In this document: positions 1 through 5,973 of the stretch, one piece after another
Position numbering within the stretch: position 1 is the first letter of the stretch
Layout of the letters: every line of letters begins with the position of its first letter
Source of the DNA: UBA6115 sp964629345
GTDB taxonomy: Bacteria; Bacillota; Clostridia; Christensenellales; Aristaeellaceae
Length of the DNA: 10,685 nucleotides
Direction of reading: 5' to 3'
NCBI GenBank assembly: GCA_964629345.1
Contig: CAZVSG010000078.1
Location: forward strand, 1 to 10,685
Translations under genes and position numbers: made by a program
The notes under the pieces: generated by a model
Databases searched by the model: none
What the model was told of the DNA's origin: nothing
The model's input: the letters and a program-made list of their open reading frames with translations, nothing else

Positions 1-170
1 CGTGCATGTTTCTTTTTCAGCAGGGGCCAAAAAAGCTGTCTCTGTCTGCCGTCTGTTTTTCCAAAGTTTTGGAGGCTTATGGGTTGCCGTTCCTTGCCTG
101 GATTGTCCCAAATCATTGATTGAACAGACTGCCAAATGAGCGGCGGGATGTTCATTGCCAGGAGGGCGAG

Positions 171-1541
171 ATGAATCGCTTGACAAAGATCAATAATGTC
201 CTGATTCTTTTATTTTCCTTGCTGCGAGGCATCAATTACTTTTATAAGGACATCTTGCTCCAGGCAATATCGGCGGCGGTACTGCTGATTGTTGTGTTCA
301 GATCCCTGCCTAAAATGAAGCCCGCCACGCGGGGTGTGATTCTTGCCCTGATCCTTGTCGGTGCAGCACTTTTGATTATCAAGCGTGTAAACGCCGTCAG
401 CTGGCTCAATGCTCTGTTGAGCAACGGGAATTTTGCCATGCTGCTCATCCTGGCGCCGATGATTTCCGCACCATTCTCCTATGAGGATTATCAGGGTGAA
501 CTGAAAACACTGGCCCAACTGCGCATGAGCAACCTGTTGAGTTTCCTGCTGCTGATCAGTGTGACCACACATCTGTTGGCGGTCATGATTTCCATCGGCG
601 CGATGCTGATCAACTATGAGCTGATGCATCCTTTTGCCAAGCTGTACAGGGCGGAGAAACCTTTCCTGAAAACCCTCTCCCGCAGCTATAGCTCCTCCGG
701 TTTTTGGTCCCCGGTATGGGGGTCGGTGATCGTGTTCAGTGCTTATCCGGATGTTGATTGGATTTCCAGTATCCCCATCGGCATTGCGCTGACGGTGGTT
801 TTCAATGCGATCAATCTTTTCTCCGTATGGTTGGAGATGCGCCGTTTCCCCGGCCGCTACCCGGACGCGGTAGCTGAGCCCGGGGCAAAACTGAACAAAC
901 GTATCCTTGGGAAGCTTTTGGTTGTCGCCTCCGCAATGATCGGGTCCATCGTACTGCTCAATCATTTTACCGGCTGGGATCTCATGCTGATCGTTTCAAT
1001 CATTTCGCTGCTGTTCCCTCCCGCTGTTGCCTTGATCCAACGGAAAGTTCCGGAATACCGGACAGAAATGGACCGATATTGGCGTATCCAGCTGCCCAAA
1101 TCGGGCAGCCAGGTCGCGATGTTCCTGTTCGCAGGGTTCTTGGGCAAATCCCTTTCCATTTCCGGCGTGGGGGATTTGCTTGTAAATCTCCTCCCATCCT
1201 GGCTGACCTCCCGTTCCAGCCTGATGTGCGCAGCCATCATGCTGATGCTCATCATCCCCGGCATTCTGGGCTTGCATCCGGTGGCTACCGGCACAGCGAT
1301 GGTCACTGCGCTTGTGCCCGCGAACCTTGGGCTGACCAACCTGACTTTCGCGCTGACCATTCTGACAGGGTGGCTGATAACCATCATGATGGCGCCTTTT
1401 TCGGCCACCGCGCTGATGCTTTCATCCTTCAACGGCAGGAGTTCCTATTACAATTCAGTCGGTATCAACTGGCGGTTCTCCATTGTCTGCGTTGCGGTGT
1501 TTTCTATCCTGATCAGTTGGATCAGCCCCATGCTCTCATAA
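171..1541 (+). CDS. Polytopic membrane protein, probable ion-transporter-type permease
   Basis: The product has 456 residues and is strongly hydrophobic throughout. I estimate 10-12 membrane segments, for example near residues 10-20, 30-43, 55-70, 88-100, 121-147, 180-192, 200-220, 248-264, 270-288, 315-330, 350-366, 390-408 and 436-452. A charged cytoplasm-like stretch (about 222-245) and a second one (about 290-310) separate the halves. The C-terminal half (FLGKSLSISGVGDLL, about 323-337, then the G-LHP and MAPFSATAL stretches) resembles the tGl.../small-residue re-entrant layout of the ion transporter (ArsB/NhaD/CitMHS-like) superfamily. That placement is my inference from pattern, and the substrate is unknown. 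The ATG at 171 is chosen because AGGAGG lies at 160-165 with a 5-base spacer; an in-frame TTG at 120 would add 17 polar residues and has no such site. The gene stands alone and converges on the por operon. Confidence 0.8.
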   Translation: MNRLTKINNVLILLFSLLRGINYFYKDILLQAISAAVLLIVVFRSLPKMKPATRGVILALILVGAALLIIKRVNAVSWLNALLSNGNFAMLLILAPMISAPFSYEDYQGELKTLAQLRMSNLLSFLLLISVTTHLLAVMISIGAMLINYELMHPFAKLYRAEKPFLKTLSRSYSSSGFWSPVWGSVIVFSAYPDVDWISSIPIGIALTVVFNAINLFSVWLEMRRFPGRYPDAVAEPGAKLNKRILGKLLVVASAMIGSIVLLNHFTGWDLMLIVSIISLLFPPAVALIQRKVPEYRTEMDRYWRIQLPKSGSQVAMFLFAGFLGKSLSISGVGDLLVNLLPSWLTSRSSLMCAAIMLMLIIPGILGLHPVATGTAMVTALVPANLGLTNLTFALTILTGWLITIMMAPFSATALMLSSFNGRSSYYNSVGINWRFSIVCVAVFSILISWISPMLS

Positions 1542-1619
1542 CCGGGGCGATGCAGGAATACTGCCTGGCATTAACGCGGTTTACATTTTTTGCCAACGGA
1601 ACGTAACAGGGAATCAAAC

Positions 1620-1647
1620 GAAAAGGGCGCTTTCCGGCACCCTTTTC
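1620..1647. terminator. Bidirectional intrinsic terminator between convergent genes
   Basis: The left arm GAAAAGGGCGC (1620-1630) pairs with GCACCCTTTTC (1637-1647) with one C/A mismatch and a 6-base loop. The stem begins in an A run and ends in a T run, so it reads as GC core plus U tract in both directions. It lies 78 bases after the permease stop and 43 bases after the porB stop, the usual place for a shared terminator of convergent transcripts. The T runs are short (4), so efficiency may be moderate. Confidence 0.65.
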
Positions 1648-1690
1648 ATGAACAGGTAATCCAAACGTCGAATGGTTTACCCGGTCGGTT

Positions 1691-2620
1691 TTATTTGCAG
1701 AGGTTCTTCAGCTGTTCCCAGCGCTTGTCGACTTCCTTCTGATAAAGTTCAATCACCCATTCGTTGCCTTTCTTAAAGAGATGACGGAAGCGCCCCTGCG
1801 TCTTGAGGAAGTCCTCAATGGGAAGCTTTTGCTTGGGTTCATAATTGAGCTTCCATTCGCTGTCGGTCACCTCATAAAGCGGCCAGTAGCAGGTTTCAAC
1901 AGCAAGGCGGCAGATTTCCATGATGTCCTCGGACGGATATTTCCAGCCCCGGGGGCAAGGTGCCATCACGTTGAGGAATGCCGGGCCCTTCGTATAGATC
2001 GCTTTCTCCGCTTTTTCGTGAAGGTCGCGAAGGTTCTTGATGAACGTCGTCTGTGCGACATAAGGAATGTGATGCGCGGCCATGATGGCGCAAAGGTCCT
2101 TTCTGTACTGGGGCTTGCCAAGCGACAGCTCACCCGACGGAGTTGTCGTTGTGTCGGCATACATCGGCGTCGCGGAGGAGCGTTGGTTGCCCGTGTTCAT
2201 ATACGCGCCATTGTCATAGCAGACATATACCAGGTCATGGCCCCGTTCCATCGCGCCGGACAGGGACTGAAAGCCGATGTCGTAGGTGCCGCCGTCGCCG
2301 CCAAACGCGATGAACTTATAGTTTGCGCTGATTTTACCCTGCCGCTTGAGGGCGTTATACGCACTCTCCACACCGGACAGCGTCGCTGCGGCATTTCCGA
2401 ACGCCGTATGGATGAAACTGTCCTTCCATGCGGTGTATGGATACATGAAAGTCGAGACTTCAAGGCAGCTTGTGGCGCTGCATACGACCGCCTCATCCTC
2501 TGGGTGCAGAGCGCGCAGGATACTGCGCACGGCAATGGGAGCGCCGCAGCCGGCGCACATACGGTGGCCCGATGCAAGGCGGTCATTGCGGCCCATCAAT
2601 TCCTTATAAACAAAAGCCAT
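1691..2620 (-). CDS. porB: Pyruvate-type ferredoxin oxidoreductase, beta subunit (TPP-binding)
   Basis: This 309-residue subunit binds thiamine diphosphate and one [4Fe-4S] cluster in the cytoplasmic oxidoreductase that converts a 2-oxoacid, CoA and oxidised ferredoxin to acyl-CoA, CO2 and reduced ferredoxin. The visible features are family-typical: GHRMCAGCGAP with Cys22 and Cys25, Cys52 in SCLEV, and Cys222 in APCPRGW as the four likely cluster ligands. The TPP/Mg site is FGGDGG (about 107-112) followed by YDNGAYMNTGNQRSSATP (135-152), a signature of pyruvate-type PorB. The length is normal for the family. It is the last gene of the operon, starting 14 bases after the porA stop. Its ribosome site AAGGAGGG overlaps the porA stop region, suggesting coupled translation. 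Pyruvate is the most likely substrate; a branched-chain or other 2-oxoacid cannot be excluded from sequence alone. Confidence 0.95.
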   Translation of the reverse strand: MAFVYKELMGRNDRLASGHRMCAGCGAPIAVRSILRALHPEDEAVVCSATSCLEVSTFMYPYTAWKDSFIHTAFGNAAATLSGVESAYNALKRQGKISANYKFIAFGGDGGTYDIGFQSLSGAMERGHDLVYVCYDNGAYMNTGNQRSSATPMYADTTTTPSGELSLGKPQYRKDLCAIMAAHHIPYVAQTTFIKNLRDLHEKAEKAIYTKGPAFLNVMAPCPRGWKYPSEDIMEICRLAVETCYWPLYEVTDSEWKLNYEPKQKLPIEDFLKTQGRFRHLFKKGNEWVIELYQKEVDKRWEQLKNLCK

Positions 2621-2634
2621 TTTGATGTCCCTCC

Positions 2635-3816
2635 TTATTCCCGCACGCCCAGGTAGCGGTATGGCTCGCTGGTGTCACGATTGCTTTCAGCGCTGATGAG
2701 GTCCTCAAATACCGATGTCAGATCCTCAACGCGAACATCCCGGCCGCCAAGGCCGTAGACATAGTTGATGGATATTGCGCGATTTCCGGCGTTGAACAGC
2801 GCGGAACGGGTTTCCGCTCCGAGCGGCCCGCCGTTTCCGGAGAAACTCTCGGCACGGTCCATCACCGCGATGGCCTTGGCGTGCTTGAGCGCCGCCGCGA
2901 TCTCCTCCGCCGGGAACGGGCGGTACAAGCGGATCTTGAGCAAGCCGGCTTTTATTCCCTTCTCCCTCAGGCAGTCAACCGCTTCCTTTCCGGTCCCTGC
3001 AGCTGAATTGATGATGACCATGGCATAATCGGCATCGTCCAGCCTGTAGGCTTCAAACAAGCCATATTTCCTGCCGGAGATCTTCTCAAACTCACTGGCA
3101 ACTTCCAGGGCGACGCGTTTCGCGTTCATGGTGCCCTGTACTTGGGAACGCTTGTGCTCCAGGTAATAAGCGGAGGTTGCGTATGGACCGACCGCCAGCG
3201 GATTCCCTTTGTCCAGCAGGAAACGCTCTGGTTTATACTGACCTACAAACTGCCTGACGCTCTGGTCGTCCAGCAGAGTGATATTGGACACCGCATGGGA
3301 AGTTATGAATCCATCCATGCAAACCATGCAAGGCAGCTGTACATCGGGATGTTCCGCGATGCGGAATGCCTGGATCAGGTTGTCGTACGCCTCCTGGTTG
3401 TCCTCGCAGTAGATCTGCAGCCAACCGGAATCGCGGGCAGCCATGCTGTCGGAATGGTCGCAATTGATGTTGATGGGCCCTGTCAGCGCCCGGTTGACAC
3501 AGGTCATGACAATGGGAAGGCGCATGGAGGCTGCGACATACAGGACCTCAAACATGTATGCCAAGCCTGCGGATGATGTTGCCGTGACTGTGCGGGCACC
3601 CGCGCTTTCCGACCCGATGCAGGCGCTCATGGCAGAGTGCTCGCTCTCTACTGGAACGAATTCTGTGTCAACCTTGCCGTTGGCGACAAAATCAGAGAAA
3701 TACTGGGGGATCTCTGTTGAGGGCGTGATGGGAAAAGCTGCCATCACGTCGGGATTTACCTGGCGAAGGGCGATGGCTGCCGCTTCATTGCCGGACAAAC
3801 GCTCATTGATGTTCAT
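2635..3816 (-). CDS. porA: Pyruvate-type ferredoxin oxidoreductase, alpha subunit
   Basis: The 393-residue product is the alpha subunit that, with PorB, forms the catalytic core around TPP. Visible motifs are FPITPSTE (28-35), the ESEHSAM stretch (57-63) supplying the TPP-activating Glu, TSSAGLA (80-86), the pyruvate-enzyme hallmark CDHSDSMAARDSGW (119-132), and YGLGGRD near the C-terminus in the transketolase C-terminal-like domain. The DHSD...RD block favours pyruvate over branched-chain 2-oxoacids by family knowledge. Its ATG overlaps the porD stop by four bases (ATGA, 3813-3816). A G-rich ribosome site (GGGGGGAT) lies inside the end of porD, so translation is probably coupled. The length is usual for separate-subunit enzymes rather than the fused single-chain PFOR. 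Confidence 0.95.
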   Translation of the reverse strand: MNINERLSGNEAAAIALRQVNPDVMAAFPITPSTEIPQYFSDFVANGKVDTEFVPVESEHSAMSACIGSESAGARTVTATSSAGLAYMFEVLYVAASMRLPIVMTCVNRALTGPININCDHSDSMAARDSGWLQIYCEDNQEAYDNLIQAFRIAEHPDVQLPCMVCMDGFITSHAVSNITLLDDQSVRQFVGQYKPERFLLDKGNPLAVGPYATSAYYLEHKRSQVQGTMNAKRVALEVASEFEKISGRKYGLFEAYRLDDADYAMVIINSAAGTGKEAVDCLREKGIKAGLLKIRLYRPFPAEEIAAALKHAKAIAVMDRAESFSGNGGPLGAETRSALFNAGNRAISINYVYGLGGRDVRVEDLTSVFEDLISAESNRDTSEPYRYLGVRE

Positions 3817-4130
3817 GTCATATCCCCCCCATTGCGCATTTCAATGGCGCCAAAGGGGCAAACCTTGGCGCAGATCCCGCAGCCTTTGCAGTACAGCATG
3901 TTGAACGCCCCGCGTTTCCCGTCCTGGACGGGAATGGCGCTGTCGGGGCAGACAGAAACGCACAGCAGGCATTGCCTGCACTTGTCCTCCAGGTACTCCG
4001 GGCTGTTTACGCGCCACTCTCCGGTGGTGACTTCACGGCTCGTGCCGCCTCCGGACACCGATGCGCCCGGGACGGTATCCTGCCAACGGATGTTCTCGCC
4101 GTATACATCAGAAACTCTCTGATCACCCAT
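3813..4130 (-). CDS. porD: Pyruvate-type ferredoxin oxidoreductase, delta (2x[4Fe-4S]) subunit
   Basis: This 105-residue ferredoxin-like subunit passes electrons from the TPP site to external ferredoxin. Two classic CxxCxxCxxxCP clusters are present: Cys51, 54, 57, 61 (CRQCLLCVSVCP) and Cys81, 84, 87, 91 (CKGCGICAKVCP). Ahead of them is the TGEWR stretch (36-40), typical of PorD. I place the start at the ATG at 4130 because AGGAGGTG lies just upstream. A TTG at 4148 would add six residues but starts within the ribosome site itself. With this start, only one base separates the porC stop (TGA, 4134-4132) from the porD ATG, and the porD stop overlaps porA. The first ~35 residues before TGEWR are unremarkable and of unknown role. 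Confidence 0.94.
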   Translation of the reverse strand: MGDQRVSDVYGENIRWQDTVPGASVSGGGTSREVTTGEWRVNSPEYLEDKCRQCLLCVSVCPDSAIPVQDGKRGAFNMLYCKGCGICAKVCPFGAIEMRNGGDMT

Positions 4131-4131
4131 G

Positions 4132-4695
4132 TCACTGCACCTCCTCAAGCGCCATCATCAGCGCTTTCATGTTCCCCTGGATGACTTCAGGCTTGGAAGC
4201 GAATTTGTGCTTGAAGGATGATTCCATCTGCATCAGAAACTCATTTTCGGGCATTATCCCGATGATTTTTACAATCGCCGCAAGCATGGGGGTATTGGGG
4301 ATATTCCGGCCAAGAGCGGCTTTTGATATCCTGCCGGCGTCAATTACGTATGCCTTTCCCTGGTAACCCTTGAGCAGCGGCAGCACGTCTTTCTTGGTTT
4401 TACTTGTGTTGATGACGATAGCGCCTTCTTTTTTCAGGCCTTTGGTGACGTCGACCGCATCCAGCAGCGACTCGTCCACGACGATGACGTAGTCGGGTTC
4501 ATAAATGTTGCTGTGAACACGGATCGGCTTGTCGTCGATCCGGTTATACGCCGTGATGGGCGCACCCATGCGTTCCGGACCGTACTCAGGAAATCCCTGG
4601 ATAAATTTCCCGGTATTGAAGGCAACATCCGCCAGCAGCAAGGCGGCTGTTTTTGCCCCTTGGCCACCGCGGCCATGCCAACGAATTTCGATCAT
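4132..4695 (-). CDS. porC: Pyruvate-type ferredoxin oxidoreductase, gamma subunit
   Basis: The 187-residue product is the gamma subunit (also called porG), which in the four-subunit enzyme contributes the CoA-proximal structural domain. It has the family's N-terminal WHGRGGQGAKTAA motif (6-18), the FPEYGPERMGAPITAYNRI block (35-53) and the PEN..FL region in the C-terminal half. The ATG at 4695 is preceded by AGGAGGAGG with a 7-base spacer. It is the first gene of the operon; the order gamma-delta-alpha-beta matches the arrangement known from Thermotoga-type POR operons. A promoter lies about 40-65 bases upstream. No truncation or frameshift is visible in any of the four subunits, so a complete enzyme is predicted. 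Confidence 0.94.
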   Translation of the reverse strand: MIEIRWHGRGGQGAKTAALLLADVAFNTGKFIQGFPEYGPERMGAPITAYNRIDDKPIRVHSNIYEPDYVIVVDESLLDAVDVTKGLKKEGAIVINTSKTKKDVLPLLKGYQGKAYVIDAGRISKAALGRNIPNTPMLAAIVKIIGIMPENEFLMQMESSFKHKFASKPEVIQGNMKALMMALEEVQ

Positions 4696-4710
4696 ATGGG
4701 ATCCTCCTCC

Positions 4711-4729
4711 TTGCTATGACATTTAGCAA
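4711..4729 (-). promoter_or_regulatory. Small dyad at the por transcription start, possible operator
   Basis: TTGCTA (4711-4716) and TAGCAA (4724-4729) are perfect inverted repeats around a 7-base spacer. The dyad sits just downstream of the predicted -10 box and covers the expected start of the por transcript. It could be a repressor site or a weak 5'-end hairpin; six-base arms can also occur by chance. Confidence 0.3.
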
Positions 4730-4732
4730 TTT

Positions 4733-4761
4733 ATTCTATCATGTGCTTATGATGATTGAAA
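4733..4761 (-). promoter_or_regulatory. Sigma-70-type promoter for porCDAB
   Basis: Read on the minus strand, the -35 box is TTTCAA (4761-4756), the spacer is 17 bases, and the -10 box is TAGAAT (4738-4733). A TG one base before the -10 gives an extended -10 (TGaTAGAAT). The -35 is weak (3 of 6) but the -10 is 5 of 6. The predicted start near 4726 leaves a leader of about 30 bases that includes the porC ribosome site. Confidence 0.55.
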
Positions 4762-4800
4762 GGCACGCAAACATATGTACTGAGAAAATGCAGTTCACTT

Positions 4801-4850
4801 AAGGAGCTTTTTATTTATAGTACCAAATCAAAACATTAACGCTCCTTTTT
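4801..4850 (+). repeat. Inverted repeat with long AT-rich spacer and T run
   Basis: AAGGAGC (4801-4807) is the exact inverse of GCTCCTT (4841-4847), 33 bases apart, and a T run continues to 4850. The two arms also share the direct word CTTTTTAT. Read on the plus strand, it could be a long-loop terminator for antisense transcripts leaving the por region. Alternatively, the arms could be paired protein sites upstream of the por promoter. No function is proven. Confidence 0.3.
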
Positions 4851-4972
4851 ATCCGCACCCCCCTATCGTTCCGAAATATTTTTTAGATTTTTCTGGCAAG
4901 AGGTATTTCCAGCCATTCCCTGATCCACATACCATCCTTGACAACGTTCGTCCTCCGGCTCGTTTGGCGGTT

Positions 4973-4985
4973 CCTGTCATACAGG
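4973..4985. repeat. Short dyad CCTGT-cat-ACAGG
   Basis: A perfect 5-bp inverted repeat with a 3-base centre lies about 60 bases upstream of the predicted -35 box of the isomerase-like gene. The position would suit an activator or repressor site, but the arms are short enough to be chance. Confidence 0.2.
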
Positions 4986-5046
4986 CTGAGCCCGGCGTAT
5001 CTGTTTATACATCCACATTTCCGCGAAACAAGAGGGATCGGACATG

Positions 5047-5074
5047 TTTACATTTGCGCAATCCGCGTTATGAT
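5047..5074 (+). promoter_or_regulatory. Sigma-70-type promoter for the RpiB-like gene
   Basis: The -35 box TTTACA (5047-5052) and -10 box TATGAT (5069-5074) each match the consensus at 5 of 6 positions, with a 16-base spacer. The spacer contains the 8-base palindrome TTGCGCAA (5054-5061), which could be a repressor site. A start near 5081 would give a leader of about 115 bases before the gene at 5196; I see no recognisable riboswitch in it. Confidence 0.5.
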
Positions 5075-5195
5075 AGAGATATACAGTCATCCCGGCGGTT
5101 TTCTGTCAGATGGTATTCTTTCTTTGCCCTATATGTTTTTCCGGATGCCTGTAAGGGACTGTATGACAAAAATATGATCAACTGGAGGACGGCAC

Positions 5196-5765
5196 ATGAA
5201 AACGGTCAAGGACAAGTACATCCTGGTTGGCGCGGATTTCGCCGGGTACCCACTGAAGGAAGCTGTGGTGGAGCACTTGCGGAAGAAGGGGTGGAAGGTG
5301 ACGGATGTCGGGGTGCGCTCACCGGAGGATGATGCGCCGGAACTGATGTTCCACCGCATCGGGCTTCGGGTGGGCGCCATGATCTCCGAGGGGGAGTTTG
5401 AGCGTGCTCTGCTGTTCTGCGGGACAGGTATGGGCATCCATATTGGCGCCAGCAAGTGCCCCCGGGTGCACGCCGGTGTGGTGGAAAGCGTTCCTGCCGC
5501 GCTGCGCGCCATCACCGGCAACGGTGTGAACGTGCTGGCCATGGGGGCCTTCTATGTCGCCCCGCAGATGGGCATCGACATCGCGGAAGCCTACCTGAAC
5601 GCTTCCCTGGGCAGTGGCTATGAATGGTGGGAGAACTTCTATGAATTCCACAAGCTGGCGATGGACGAACTGGATCATTTTGATTACGAGGAGTACAGGC
5701 GCAATGGGTTCAGGCTGAAGGAAACGCCTGTCATTCCGCTGAAGCTGGAGACCAAGCCGGAATAA
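5196..5765 (+). CDS. RpiB/LacA/LacB-family isomerase-like protein with altered active site
   Basis: The 189-residue product has the Rossmann-like RpiB fold signature: ILVGADFAGYPLKEAV (9-24), CGTGMG (75-80) with the family's catalytic Cys75, the ASK element (85-87), and NVLAMGA (112-118). Family members interconvert aldose and ketose sugar phosphates in the cytoplasm. Compared from memory with E. coli RpiB, the D-H pair is D14-F15, the ring-opening His of the H-N-D-x-N motif is replaced (G108-N-G-V-N112), and the phosphate-binding Arg pair near the end (G-G-R-H-x-x-R) is missing (GSGYEWWENF). It is about 40 residues longer than usual, with an acidic/aromatic tail. The start has GGAGG at 5184-5188, 7 bases away. 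It lies just upstream of a sugar importer, so it probably acts on the imported compound or a derivative. The exact reaction is unknown; ribose-5-phosphate isomerase activity should not be assumed. Confidence 0.85.
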   Translation: MKTVKDKYILVGADFAGYPLKEAVVEHLRKKGWKVTDVGVRSPEDDAPELMFHRIGLRVGAMISEGEFERALLFCGTGMGIHIGASKCPRVHAGVVESVPAALRAITGNGVNVLAMGAFYVAPQMGIDIAEAYLNASLGSGYEWWENFYEFHKLAMDELDHFDYEEYRRNGFRLKETPVIPLKLETKPE

Positions 5766-5783
5766 GCCGGCAGTGTCCCTCCT

Positions 5784-5813
5784 GGTCCGTGCGCACCGCA
5801 GACCTGTTTTTTT
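5784..5813 (+). terminator. Probable intrinsic terminator after the RpiB-like gene
   Basis: GGTC (5784-5787) pairs with GACC (5801-5804), and TGC (5790-5792) with GCA (5798-5800) around a 5-base loop. Two bulged bases interrupt the stem, and a run of seven T follows (5807-5813). The stem is imperfect, but its position right after the stop and the long T run support it. Readthrough into the importer genes is plausible. Confidence 0.45.
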
Positions 5814-5847
5814 CTGAGCGGTCAGCGCCGGATCGTACATGTTGGAA

Positions 5848-5876
5848 TTGACAACGAGGTTCGGCTGTGATAAATT
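5848..5876 (+). promoter_or_regulatory. Promoter for the sugar ABC importer operon
   Basis: A perfect -35 box TTGACA (5848-5853), a 17-base spacer and a -10 box TAAATT (5871-5876, 4 of 6) with an extended TG (5868-5869) form a good sigma-70-type promoter. Transcription should begin near 5883, giving a leader of about 90 bases before the binding-protein gene. Confidence 0.65.
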
Positions 5877-5886
5877 TGTTCCACAA
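5876..5886. promoter_or_regulatory. Candidate operator matching the GntR/FadR-type pattern
   Basis: TTGTTCCACAA is a dyad with TTGT/ACAA arms and fits the TNGTNNNACNA pattern known for FadR-subfamily GntR regulators. It begins at the last base of the -10 box and covers the predicted start of transcription, where a repressor would block initiation. The match is short and no regulator gene lies in the window, so this is tentative. Confidence 0.4.
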
Positions 5887-5924
5887 CAGACAAAAACAGG
5901 CCCGATCCGAACGGTTTTTGTCTG
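5887..5924 (+). promoter_or_regulatory. Perfect 11-bp leader stem-loop at the 5' end of the importer mRNA
   Basis: CAGACAAAAAC (5887-5897) is the exact inverse of GTTTTTGTCTG (5914-5924), with a 16-base loop. It starts a few bases after the predicted transcription start. It is not followed by a T run, so it is not a standard terminator. A 5'-end stem that protects the mRNA, or a regulator-binding inverted repeat, are the main possibilities. Confidence 0.55.
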
Positions 5925-5933
5925 CCGTATCCG

Positions 5934-5945
5934 GCTCCGCGGAGC
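5934..5945. repeat. 12-base palindrome GCTCCGCGGAGC in the leader
   Basis: This perfect palindrome lies between the leader stem-loop and the ribosome binding site of the binding-protein gene. As RNA it could instead fold as CTCCG (5935-5939) with CGGAG (5945-5949). Its role is unknown. Confidence 0.4.
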
Positions 5946-5973
5946 GGAGTAATAATAGGAATGGAGGATTCAC

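Larger units (their letters stand above)
4696..5195. other. Divergent intergenic region, no convincing gene
   Basis: These 500 bases separate porC from the isomerase-like gene. Open frames here are short, start with TTG or lack ribosome sites, and show no recognisable protein pattern, so I call none. The left third (about 4730-4900) is AT-rich, as expected of promoters. The region holds the por promoter and dyad, a long-spaced inverted repeat (4801-4847), a small dyad (4973-4985), and the promoter for the isomerase-like gene with a TTGCGCAA palindrome in its spacer. Confidence 0.7.

Noticed and set aside
79..123. A 14-codon mini-ORF with GGAGG just upstream, before the membrane transporter gene
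   Set aside because: The spacer between GGAGG and ATG is only 3 bases and the peptide shows no attenuator-like codon run, so it is probably chance.
1550..1591. Possible hairpin ATGCAGG/CCTGGCAT followed by a T run after the membrane transporter gene
   Set aside because: The stem has a bulge and the T run begins more than ten bases after it; the hairpin at 1620-1647 is the better terminator.
1781..2656. Plus-strand open frame opposite porB
   Set aside because: It has no recognisable protein features, while the minus-strand porB has all cluster and TPP motifs.
4938..4943. A perfect TTGACA in the divergent region as a second promoter
   Set aside because: No acceptable -10 box is found 16-18 bases downstream.
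4938..5332. Short plus-strand open frames in the divergent intergenic region
   Set aside because: They begin with TTG or lack a ribosome site, look like no known protein, and run across the predicted promoter and into the isomerase-like gene in another frame.
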